This document shows, piece by piece, positions 27,536-35,556 of a stretch of DNA of 64,000 nucleotides. The translations under genes were made by a program, and so were the position numbers. A model generated the notes under the pieces. That model was not told where the DNA came from, ran no database searches, and saw nothing but the letters and a program-made list of their open reading frames with translations. The stretch is from SAR324 cluster bacterium (lineage in GTDB: Bacteria > SAR324 > XYD2-FULL-50-16): positions 18,177 through 82,176 of the forward strand of contig JANQGX010000009.1 in the NCBI GenBank assembly GCA_028282885.1, given 5' to 3'. The first letter of the stretch is position 1. Each line of letters begins with the position of its first letter.

Positions 27536-28294
27536 TTACCAGGTTGTCTCTCCCTGTACGGTTTTGAAAACAACCTGTCGCGGATGATTGACGGATACCA
27601 GGTATTCCATCGGTCGTTGCTTTTTGTCATAGACAAGGGTTCGATAAACCAGCGCCACATCTTTGTGGTTGATTCCCAGAAGCTCAGCCTCACGATGTGC
27701 AACTTTTGAGGCGCTTACCAGTCCTTCACCACGGCCCGGTTCAAGTCCGTATTTTTCTTTCAGCAAGGTGTATAACGAGGGGGCATTCACAATGTCTGTC
27801 GCCGATAACCCGGGAGTTAGTTTTGCAGGAATATAGCTGGTTTCAATACAAAAAGGGATGTCGTTGGCGGTGCGAAGACGGCGAATAGCAATAGTTTCTT
27901 CCCCTTCCTTGATCGCCAGACGCTTGGCCAATCGGCTGTTGGCGTGCGTGAGTTCAAAAAAAAGTAATTTGCTACCGGCTACATCCCCTTTGCTCCCGAC
28001 AATTTCGGATATACTGAAGGAGGATTTTGGGTCAATGGGACGATAGATCTGGGGAACGGTTAAAAATGTTCCGCTTGTTCCGCGGCGTTCCAATACTCCG
28101 TCTTCAATCAACAGTGAAATCGCTTTGCGAATGGTCATTCGACTTACTTTCAACCGCAATGACAATTCTCTTTCCGAAGGAATCCTGCTACCTGCTGAAA
28201 ACTCGGGGCTCTCAATCATCTCAAGTAGTTTTTGTTGAGCCTGTATATAGATTTTGGGGAGAGGATTTTCCGGCTCGGTTGGCTGGTTCTTCAT
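27536..28294 (-). CDS. frlR: GntR-family regulator with UTRA domain (FrlR-like)
   Basis: 252 residues. The N-terminal winged helix-turn-helix (about 27-85, SRIPSERELSLRLKVSRMTIRKAISLLIEDGVLERR) is of the HutC subgroup. The C-terminal UTRA ligand domain (about 105-245) contains EETIAIRRLRTANDIPFCIETSYIP. It is divergent from frlB, so control of the frl genes by a sugar-phosphate or Amadori ligand is the obvious reading. Two matching palindromes flank the gene. The start lacks a good SD. Calling it FrlR relies on location. Confidence 0.85.
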   Translation of the reverse strand: MKNQPTEPENPLPKIYIQAQQKLLEMIESPEFSAGSRIPSERELSLRLKVSRMTIRKAISLLIEDGVLERRGTSGTFLTVPQIYRPIDPKSSFSISEIVGSKGDVAGSKLLFFELTHANSRLAKRLAIKEGEETIAIRRLRTANDIPFCIETSYIPAKLTPGLSATDIVNAPSLYTLLKEKYGLEPGRGEGLVSASKVAHREAELLGINHKDVALVYRTLVYDKKQRPMEYLVSVNHPRQVVFKTVQGETTW

Positions 28295-28522
28295 TCGTTA
28301 GATTTTGTTCTATGGATTTGATTTAGAGCTTTTTCGGAAGTCGTGTCGATGAAACTCAATATATCGGTTATTGGCTAGGATATCAATCTTCAATGGTTTC
28401 TGATTTTAGGATTTTTACCAATTCCGGTTGAATGATGCAAAAGGAATCGGGAACCTGCGATAAACGCTTACCAGAAAGTTGACATGAGCTATGTTGAATG
28501 ATAGAAATAACAAATTGGCTAC

Positions 28523-28544
28523 ATACCAATATAACAATTGGTCT
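28523..28544. promoter_or_regulatory. FrlR-type operator B
   Basis: ATACCAAT-N6-ATTGGTCT, 51 bases before frlB, the same arms and spacing as operator A. An extra ATTGG half-site lies just upstream at 28513. The 300-base gap around it separates the GntR gene from frlB and holds no other gene. Confidence 0.6.
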
Positions 28545-28595
28545 ATTTATTCATAAAGCCGATTGTATGGATAACCCAATCTTAAAAGGAAGGAA

Positions 28596-29609
28596 ATGGC
28601 TTCGGATATCGACAAGGATGCAATTATTCAGAATCTCAAGATTGCCAGTGAGAACATTTTTAAAGCCGAATCATTGGGTAGCGAACTAGCCGACAGCATA
28701 GATCGTATTTATCTCATTGGCTGTGGTGCTCCCAACAGAATTATGTTGGGATTGCAATACTGGCTTGAACACTTTAGCCCGTCCCTTGAGGTCAGACGAT
28801 ATTTCCCAGCCGAATTTCTAACTCTGAACCCTCCAAGCCTGGATGAAAAGACGTTGGTCCTTTTGGGGTCAAAGTCCGGTACCACACCGGAAACTATCGA
28901 AGCCGCAAAATTCCTGAAAGGAAAACCCTGCCATACCATAGCCGTTACACAAACCAAGGAGGTACCTCTGGCACTTGCTGCGCAACATGTACTGGCTCTT
29001 GGAGATTTAGGTGAATGGCATAATGGCATGTTCATGGTTATGCAGGCTTTGATCGGTGGAATTCTCGATAAAAAAGGAGAATGGCCCCTTCAAAAGAAAT
29101 TAATGCGTTCCCTTGCAAACGTACCCAGGCTATTAGCCGATACAAAGCTGTTAACCGACCAAAGAACTGCGGAAGAGGCCCGCTTATATCATAAGGATAA
29201 GATAATTTACCAGGTTGCTTCCGGGCCGGTGTTCGGGGAGGCTTATGTTTTTGGAGTCTGTACTTTGATGGAAATGCAATGGATGCACAGCTACCCCATT
29301 GAAGCAGCGGAGTTCTTCCATGGCCCTTTTGAAATTGTTGACCAGGATACGCCGTTGGTACTGATGGTGGGTGAGGACCCAAGCCGTCCGCTGATGGAGA
29401 GAGTGGTACGTTTTTGCAAAAAATATACAGAGCGTTTGATCATCTATGACTCAGTTGACCTGCCGATGCCGGGTGTTGACAATGAGGTCCGTTGTATTAT
29501 AGCTCCTCTTGTATTGGGGGCGTGCCTGGAGAGGCTCAGTGAGCACCTTGCAGTTTGGCATAATCATCCCCTGACAACTCGCCGCTATATGTGGAAAACC
29601 GAATATTGA
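28596..29609 (+). CDS. frlB: Fructoselysine-6-phosphate deglycase
   Basis: A 337-residue SIS-domain protein, SD AAGGAAGGAA. It shows two sugar-isomerase lobes: IYLIGCGAPNRIMLG with GSKSGTTPETIEAAKF in the first, and YQVASGPVFGEAYVFGVCTLMEMQWMHSYPIEAAEFFHGPFEI in the second. The latter and the end RRYMWKTEY are typical of FrlB. It should split fructoselysine-6-phosphate into glucose-6-phosphate and lysine in the cytoplasm. The kinase that makes its substrate is encoded one base downstream. A deglycase for other Amadori amino acids is the alternative. Confidence 0.9.
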   Translation: MASDIDKDAIIQNLKIASENIFKAESLGSELADSIDRIYLIGCGAPNRIMLGLQYWLEHFSPSLEVRRYFPAEFLTLNPPSLDEKTLVLLGSKSGTTPETIEAAKFLKGKPCHTIAVTQTKEVPLALAAQHVLALGDLGEWHNGMFMVMQALIGGILDKKGEWPLQKKLMRSLANVPRLLADTKLLTDQRTAEEARLYHKDKIIYQVASGPVFGEAYVFGVCTLMEMQWMHSYPIEAAEFFHGPFEIVDQDTPLVLMVGEDPSRPLMERVVRFCKKYTERLIIYDSVDLPMPGVDNEVRCIIAPLVLGACLERLSEHLAVWHNHPLTTRRYMWKTEY

Positions 29610-29610
29610 G

Positions 29611-30450
29611 ATGAAGAGAATACTGGGAATCGGTGATAATACGGTGGATCTTTATATCGATAAAAACCTGATGTTTCCGGGTGGAAATGCCGTTAACGTT
29701 GCTGTAAACAGTCGTCGCTGCGGTGTCGAATCTGCCTATCTGGGTTGCCTGGGAAACGACAATGCGGGTAAATTGATTTATGATAGTCTGGTTTCTGAAA
29801 ATGTAGACGTCAGTCGCTGCCGGCGCATTGAAGGAAGTAATGCCTGGTCCCGTATAATACATAATGGCAATGATCGTGACTTTGACGGATCCGATCCCGG
29901 GGTCAGGGCTCAGTATGAGCTGCAGGAAGCTGATTATGCCTATATTCGAACTTTCAATCTGGCCCATTCCAGTATTTACAGTGACCTGGAAACAGAAATC
30001 AAAAAACTGGATGAGGTTGCCCCCTTAATCTCATTTGATTTTTCCGACTCCTCGGACTGGTCTTATATCGAGTCGATTGCCCCTTATACTGACATCACTT
30101 TCATTTCTGCTGACAAGGAGACAGAAGAGAAGGCAGGGAACCTGGCAAGGGAAATTCACAGCCTGGGCCCTTCTGTCGTTGTTGTAACCCAAGGTGAACA
30201 TGGCGCCTTGGCATTTGATGGGTCAGGTTTCCATAAACAGAATATAGTCAAGGCTAATGTTGTTGATACTTTGGGAGCCGGTGATGGTTTTATCGCAGGT
30301 TTTCTGGTGGATTACCTGGAATGCCAAAACATCAAATCAGCACTCATCAAAGGAGCACTGGAGGCATCCAAAGTGTGCTCCATCTGGGGCGCGTATGGAT
30401 ACGGCGTTGTGACTCCGGATCATCAGGCTGGCAGGAAAGCGACTGACTAA
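29611..30450 (+). CDS. frlD: Fructoselysine 6-kinase
   Basis: A 279-residue PfkB/ribokinase-family kinase. The N-terminal KRILGIGDNTVDLYIDKN and MFPGGNAVNVAVN give the sugar site. The C-terminal VVDTLGAGDGFIAGFL motif holds the catalytic Asp (GAGD). It phosphorylates fructoselysine at C6 for FrlB. The start is one base after the frlB stop, so the two are translated together. Length fits FrlD (about 260-280). The final residues after GVVTPDHQAG are not conserved. Confidence 0.9.
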   Translation: MKRILGIGDNTVDLYIDKNLMFPGGNAVNVAVNSRRCGVESAYLGCLGNDNAGKLIYDSLVSENVDVSRCRRIEGSNAWSRIIHNGNDRDFDGSDPGVRAQYELQEADYAYIRTFNLAHSSIYSDLETEIKKLDEVAPLISFDFSDSSDWSYIESIAPYTDITFISADKETEEKAGNLAREIHSLGPSVVVVTQGEHGALAFDGSGFHKQNIVKANVVDTLGAGDGFIAGFLVDYLECQNIKSALIKGALEASKVCSIWGAYGYGVVTPDHQAGRKATD

Positions 30451-30733
30451 ATACAGGCGTTTTTGGGAACGATCGTCCCCTCTTCTTTTATCCCCCGGGA
30501 ACTCAGTGGCCTCGATGGCCTCGATTTGCATATTCAATTAAAATTGGTTTTTTTCAAGGCAATAAGACGCCGGACTTTATCAATCCGGCACTTATAAGCT
30601 TCTCATATCTAGCTGTAATTGATGAATCTTTGCATTGAACAACCACCCTCCAAAATGCTAGCCTTACCTAAAATATCGCAACTGTAAATCCCGCCAGGCA
30701 TCTGAAAAATTCCGTTAAATACCAGTCGGCCTT

Positions 30734-32329
30734 ATGGATGAAACCAGTAAATCGCACCAGACCAAAAATGATCTTCAGACACGCTTTCAATTTGAAAGGG
30801 TTCTTTCTGAATTATCGGCAAAATTTGTTCGTCTGGAAAGCAGTGAAATCGACAATCAAATCGAAAGAGGGCTCAGGTCTCTTGTTGATGTGTTGAACGT
30901 TGATCGTTGCAGCCTGGCTCAGTTTTCAGGAGATATGGAAGTTCTTCCCGTGACTCATACCTATTCAAAACCGGGCGTCCGTCTGCTGTCATCGGCCATG
31001 CTAAATATTGAAATCCCCTGGTATGTCAAGAAAATCAAAAAGGGTGAAATCGTCTCCGTGCCGGTAATTGACGATTTGCCGAAAGAGGCGGAGGTAGATA
31101 AAAAATGGTTGATTCAACACAATACCATATCCAATCTTCTCATACCCTTGAATGTCGGGCAGTCACCTCTTGGCTTGATGGGCCTGGCAACCACCCGGGA
31201 AACGAGATATTGGCCCAGTGATTTGATTCAAAGGTTGCAGTTGGCGGGCGAGGTCTTTGCGAATGCACTGATGCGAAAACGAAAAGACCAGGAGCTTATC
31301 GAGGCTTTCACCAGAATTAACCTGTTAAAGGAAAAACTGGAAGTTGAAAATGTCTATTTAAGGGACGAGGTGGAATCCTGTAATCGTTTTCAGGAAATCA
31401 TCGGTGACTCCCCGGCCATTAAGAAGGTATTAAGTCAAATCGAGAAAGTTGCCGGAACGGACTCAACGGTTCTCATCAGCGGCGAAACCGGCACGGGCAA
31501 GGAGTTGATTGCTCGTGCAGTGCACAACAACAGCAAGCGCCAAAAGCGCACAATGATCAAAATTAATTGTGCCGCCATCCCCCCGACACTCATTGAAAGC
31601 GAGTTGTTCGGCAGGGAGAAAGGAGCATATACAGGCGCTACGAAGATGCAGATCGGCCGATTCGAAATGGCCAATGAATCCACTTTGTTTCTGGACGAAA
31701 TAACCGAAATGCCGTTTGCACTGCAAGCCAAGTTGTTGAGGGTGCTCCAGGAAAAACAGTTTGAGCGGTTGGGAGGGAACAAAACGATTGATATCAATGT
31801 AAGGATTATCGCTGCTACCAATCAAAACATCTCCGAAAAGATAAAAGCGGGAAAATTCAGACAGGATCTTTTTTACCGGATTAATGTTTTTCCACTGGAC
31901 CTTCCGCCACTGAGGGATCGAATTGAAGATATCCCGCTTTTGGTGGAACACTTTGTCGACGAATTCAGGAAGGTGATGACAACCAAATGCAGGCAGGTTT
32001 CAGAAGACAGTATCAAATCTCTGATGCATTACTCATGGCCGGGAAACATCAGGGAACTGAGGAATGTAATCGAGCGCGCCATGATCTTAAACACCGGATC
32101 AACCCTGCATATCAACTTGTCAAAAGGCGATGTCGATCAAACCAATTTACTCACGCTGGATGATATCATCAGAAACCATATTATTCGCATTTTGAATTCG
32201 ACCAATTGGGTGGTCAGCGGCAAAAAGGGAGCGGCAACCGTGCTTGGAATACCTCCGACCACACTGGAATCCAAAATGAAAAAGCTGGGAATCGTCCGAC
32301 CGGCATTGAAACACCAAATCGACACTTAA
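30734..32329 (+). CDS. Sigma-54-dependent activator with GAF domain
   Basis: 531 residues. A GAF sensor (about 20-185, LVDVLNVDRCSLAQFSG) is followed by a short linker helix (about 190-220), then the AAA+ domain (about 225-450) with Walker A GETGTGKE, GAYTGA as the sigma-54 contact loop (a common Y variant), and ESTLFLDEITEMP. A Fis-type helix-turn-helix ends the protein (KKGAATVLGIPPTTLESKMKKLGI). It converges on the TRAP/molybdoenzyme genes and is their best candidate regulator. I found no clear GG-N10-GC promoter beside those genes. The start lacks a strong SD. Confidence 0.92.
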   Translation: MDETSKSHQTKNDLQTRFQFERVLSELSAKFVRLESSEIDNQIERGLRSLVDVLNVDRCSLAQFSGDMEVLPVTHTYSKPGVRLLSSAMLNIEIPWYVKKIKKGEIVSVPVIDDLPKEAEVDKKWLIQHNTISNLLIPLNVGQSPLGLMGLATTRETRYWPSDLIQRLQLAGEVFANALMRKRKDQELIEAFTRINLLKEKLEVENVYLRDEVESCNRFQEIIGDSPAIKKVLSQIEKVAGTDSTVLISGETGTGKELIARAVHNNSKRQKRTMIKINCAAIPPTLIESELFGREKGAYTGATKMQIGRFEMANESTLFLDEITEMPFALQAKLLRVLQEKQFERLGGNKTIDINVRIIAATNQNISEKIKAGKFRQDLFYRINVFPLDLPPLRDRIEDIPLLVEHFVDEFRKVMTTKCRQVSEDSIKSLMHYSWPGNIRELRNVIERAMILNTGSTLHINLSKGDVDQTNLLTLDDIIRNHIIRILNSTNWVVSGKKGAATVLGIPPTTLESKMKKLGIVRPALKHQIDT

Positions 32330-32355
32330 TTTGTGTCATCTGGTTCCATTTCTAC

Positions 32356-33666
32356 TTACATTCTGTTTGGCAGCCACAAGGCAATCTGAGGGAAAAAAAG
32401 TATCAGAAAAATCCCCGAGACAGCCAGTATGATATATGGCAGCACTGAATAGTAAATATCGGTCATTTTGATTCCTTCGGGCGATACCCCTTTCATCACA
32501 AAGCATAACAACCCAAAAGGAGGCGTTAGCAGCCCGATAGTAATACTCAGCAGCATCAACAACCCAAACCAGATGGGATCAAAATGCAATACCTTTACAA
32601 TGGGCAAAAACATGGGAACGCCGATCATTATCATGGACAACTGATCAATCATGGTACCCATGATGATGAGTATGATGACCATAATAGCGATAATCAACAG
32701 GGGCGCAACATCAAGGCTCACAGCGGTCTCGACAATGCCGCGGGTAACACCGGTAAATGCCAGTATCTGGCTAAAGGCAACCGATCCGGCCACGATCATG
32801 AAGATCATTGAGGTGATTTCCAGGGTTCTGAGTGCGGATTTGGCAATGACATCAAAAGACAGTTTCCCATAAAAAAAGGCCAGGATAAAGCTGGCTATTC
32901 CACCAAGCGCGGAAGCTTCTGTAGGTGTTGCGATACCAGAGAAAATCGATCCAAGAACCGCTAAGACTATCAACGACAATGGGAACAGGTATTTGAAAAA
33001 ATCGACAGTCAGACTTGATTCGGATTTGCTGACAGATTCTCCCGGGGGAGCTAATTTTGGGTTTATCAGGCAGGATATCACAATGAATGCACCAAACAGG
33101 CTTGACAAAAGCAGCCCCGGAATAAAACCGGCCATCAGCAGTTTTCCGACAGAGACGCTTGCTTGAGACGCCAGGACAATAGCCAATGTGCTTGGGGGAA
33201 TCACGACTGCCAACGCACTCCCTGCCATGATGGGTCCCATGCTCATGTATTTTGAGTACTTGCGCTTTCTCATCTCGGGGGTTAACAGCGAACCAAACAT
33301 TGCGCAGGTTCCCAAAGCGGATCCACTCAGACAATCAAAAAGAGCACCACCCATAACCGAAACCATGGCCAGTCGACCCGGCAATCTATAGAGCATTCGT
33401 TCTACCACATCAATAGCTTTTGTTGCCATTCCCGAAACAAAGATGACCTCGCCCATAATAATAAATAGAGGTACAGGGGTCAGTGTGAATATTCCGATGG
33501 AATCAACCATGCTTCTGATCAGCAGGCTGATACTGTTTATCCCTCCCATGAAGAATATTATGCCCACAATGTCGAGCAAGATAAATGTTGTGAACACCGG
33601 AACCCCGGCTATCAAGCAGAAAACCAGGCCACCGGCTATGATCAACAGAATAATCGTCCAATCCAT
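32356..33666 (-). CDS. dctM: TRAP transporter large permease (DctM type)
   Basis: 436 residues, about eleven or twelve membrane segments. Family marks include VVIPPSTLAIVLASQASVSVGKLLMAGFIPGLLL and GTMIDQLSMIMIGVPMFLPIV, plus the C-terminal LTPPFGLLCFVMKG. It forms the main membrane channel with DctQ and takes substrate from DctP, driven by Na+. It is the last gene of the TRAP set and converges with the sigma-54 activator, with 26 bases between the two stop codons. Confidence 0.94.
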   Translation of the reverse strand: MDWTIILLIIAGGLVFCLIAGVPVFTTFILLDIVGIIFFMGGINSISLLIRSMVDSIGIFTLTPVPLFIIMGEVIFVSGMATKAIDVVERMLYRLPGRLAMVSVMGGALFDCLSGSALGTCAMFGSLLTPEMRKRKYSKYMSMGPIMAGSALAVVIPPSTLAIVLASQASVSVGKLLMAGFIPGLLLSSLFGAFIVISCLINPKLAPPGESVSKSESSLTVDFFKYLFPLSLIVLAVLGSIFSGIATPTEASALGGIASFILAFFYGKLSFDVIAKSALRTLEITSMIFMIVAGSVAFSQILAFTGVTRGIVETAVSLDVAPLLIIAIMVIILIIMGTMIDQLSMIMIGVPMFLPIVKVLHFDPIWFGLLMLLSITIGLLTPPFGLLCFVMKGVSPEGIKMTDIYYSVLPYIILAVSGIFLILFFPQIALWLPNRM

Positions 33667-33768
33667 TCAATTTCCTTAATCGGGTTCCCGGATTACCGAT
33701 CAGTTTGAAGATGATAAATCCGTCTCCAGTTGAGAGGGATAAAGTTACGAATCGGCTGATTTCAAGAT

Positions 33769-34293
33769 TTAATGGGTTAAAACCTCGGCAAAATACTTTC
33801 TGAAATACCTGACGGTAACCTTTCCAGATTCAACTACCATAAAAAAGCCGGCAAATGGGAAAAGGCTGAGAAGAATCCATTTTTGGAACGTCAGATACAC
33901 CTTAATCTCCTGAACCCCGCTGGTGTAAACATCGTATGCAGCGTCAAAACCAATAACGGTGAAGATCAGGCAGATCAATGTCACTATGCTGAAGATACAG
34001 CCATTATACAATGCGTTCTTTCTTCCATGGATCAGGGTCGTCACGATATCCACGCGCACGTGTCCACCTGTTTTGATGAGCCAGCCGGAGCCAAACAGGG
34101 TGATGACAATCAAGCTGATTTCGCTGAATTCCAAAGCCCAGCCAAAATCTACAATCGAGTTTCTAAAAATGACGGATGCACCGATGGAAACCATCATAAA
34201 TACGATTAAGAGACAGGCGACCACAACCATGGCTTTGACAAATAAATCGTAAATTGCAGTGACACCTTTGATAAACGATTTTAGTAGTCTCAT
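33769..34293 (-). CDS. dctQ: TRAP transporter small permease (DctQ type)
   Basis: About 174 residues from the ATG at 34293 (MRLLKSF); the ORF track begins with TTG 20 codons earlier. Four membrane segments are visible, as expected for DctQ. The loop with DFGWALEFSEISLIVITLFGSGWLIKTGGHVRVD is typical. It lies between DctM (102-base gap) and DctP, in the same direction. Neither start has a convincing SD, so the exact start is uncertain. Confidence 0.88.
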   Translation of the reverse strand: MRLLKSFIKGVTAIYDLFVKAMVVVACLLIVFMMVSIGASVIFRNSIVDFGWALEFSEISLIVITLFGSGWLIKTGGHVRVDIVTTLIHGRKNALYNGCIFSIVTLICLIFTVIGFDAAYDVYTSGVQEIKVYLTFQKWILLSLFPFAGFFMVVESGKVTVRYFRKYFAEVLTH

Positions 34294-34410
34294 CTGTTTG
34301 CTGAGTTGAGTTGGGCAGGATGTTCTATTATCGAACGCGTTTGATTGAATCAACCTCCGGGATTATGCAGGCACCATTGCGAATGCCCGCATAATCTTAT
34401 TCACACGGTT

Positions 34411-35400
34411 TTATTTATTCCCGGACACTATTTTTTTGATTTCCGAGACTCTTTTTGATTTACTTATAGCCGCTTTCCAGCCTTCTTCATAGGACATTTT
34501 TATATACCAGTCTTTATCACTATCCGAGAACTTGATTTCCTCCATCCCCCCGGCCAGAAGGGTCTGGGTTATTTCAGACTGCAAGGCGACTTGCGCATCA
34601 TGTGCCTTCATTTCGTATTCTTTCATAATCTTGACTAGCAATTCCTGTTGTGCCTTATCCAATGAATCAAACTTCTTTTTATTCATAAAGACATACACAT
34701 CAACCGTCCAAAAGGGAGGTCCCCAAATGTATTTCACAACCTCATGCCATCCCCACGGCCTGATCTCTCTTCCGCCCCAGAAAAAGCCGTCAACAATTCC
34801 ACGTTCCAGTGCCGTGTACACCTCTGCTCCCGAGGTGCTGATACCTTTCGCCTTAAGCGCTTTTATCAGCGGAATGTAGATTGGGACAATGCGCATGGTG
34901 TTTCCACTCAGGTTTGGGGTTGTGATTTTTTTATTGAGATATGCCTGAAATTTTTGTCCGGCCGAGGATCGCGCCAGGTAAACCAATTGTTTCTCATTGT
35001 GGTATTGATTCATCAAGTCGAATATCCCATTGTTGCGATCTTCCCAGGGTTTGGTTTCAATGAGCTTCATCGAATCCACTTCCGGGATTACACCGGTATT
35101 GTAAGCGGCAGCAGTATAAGCAATATCGACAATTCCGGCCTGTATCGATTCGCAACCCTGGAAAGGCGTAAAAATTTCCGGGCCGCCCACATAACGGATA
35201 CTCAGGTTTGCCGCCTTACCTTTTTCATTAATCATGTCCTGGAGCAGTTGAAGCCCGGGTTTCGCGGGATCCATCATATTCGGCCAGCCGGACCACAGTT
35301 TCAGTTCAACCTTCTTAGACGCTGCAGACAAGGGAGAACCAAATACCAGCAAGAACAGTACTACCACAAACGATAATACAACCTTATGCGTTGATTTCAT
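34411..35400 (-). CDS. dctP: TRAP transporter periplasmic binding protein (DctP type)
   Basis: About 329 residues from the ATG at 35400 (SD AAGGAG); the track's longer start is not supported. It has a signal peptide of about 27 residues and a DctP-type fold: GGPEIFTPFQGCESIQAGIVD near the start, the arginine-containing strand TPNLSGNTMRIVPIY, and ALERGIVDGFFWGGREI in the middle. It should bind an organic acid or similar anion in the periplasm. The molybdoenzyme gene just upstream in the same direction suggests the substrate is its electron donor or acceptor; this is inference. Confidence 0.92.
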   Translation of the reverse strand: MKSTHKVVLSFVVVLFLLVFGSPLSAASKKVELKLWSGWPNMMDPAKPGLQLLQDMINEKGKAANLSIRYVGGPEIFTPFQGCESIQAGIVDIAYTAAAYNTGVIPEVDSMKLIETKPWEDRNNGIFDLMNQYHNEKQLVYLARSSAGQKFQAYLNKKITTPNLSGNTMRIVPIYIPLIKALKAKGISTSGAEVYTALERGIVDGFFWGGREIRPWGWHEVVKYIWGPPFWTVDVYVFMNKKKFDSLDKAQQELLVKIMKEYEMKAHDAQVALQSEITQTLLAGGMEEIKFSDSDKDWYIKMSYEEGWKAAISKSKRVSEIKKIVSGNK

Positions 35401-35509
35401 GTTATCTCCTTTTTTGATGCTTGCAAGATGATGTAACTGAGACGGCGAACCGCTCATAATACTTTTGCAGACTTCGCCGTACCTGGAAAGGGTTTTTGTT
35501 CACCAACAG

Positions 35510-35545
35510 ATCCTCGTTGCAACGATATATTGTTGCAACGAGGAT
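35510..35545. other. Perfect hairpin between the molybdoenzyme and DctP genes
   Basis: Two 14-base arms, atcctcgttgcaac and its complement, close an eight-base loop. There is no T tract downstream on the minus strand. It may attenuate or stabilise the transcript between the enzyme and transporter genes. Confidence 0.5.
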
Positions 35546-35556
35546 TTTCAGAAAGC

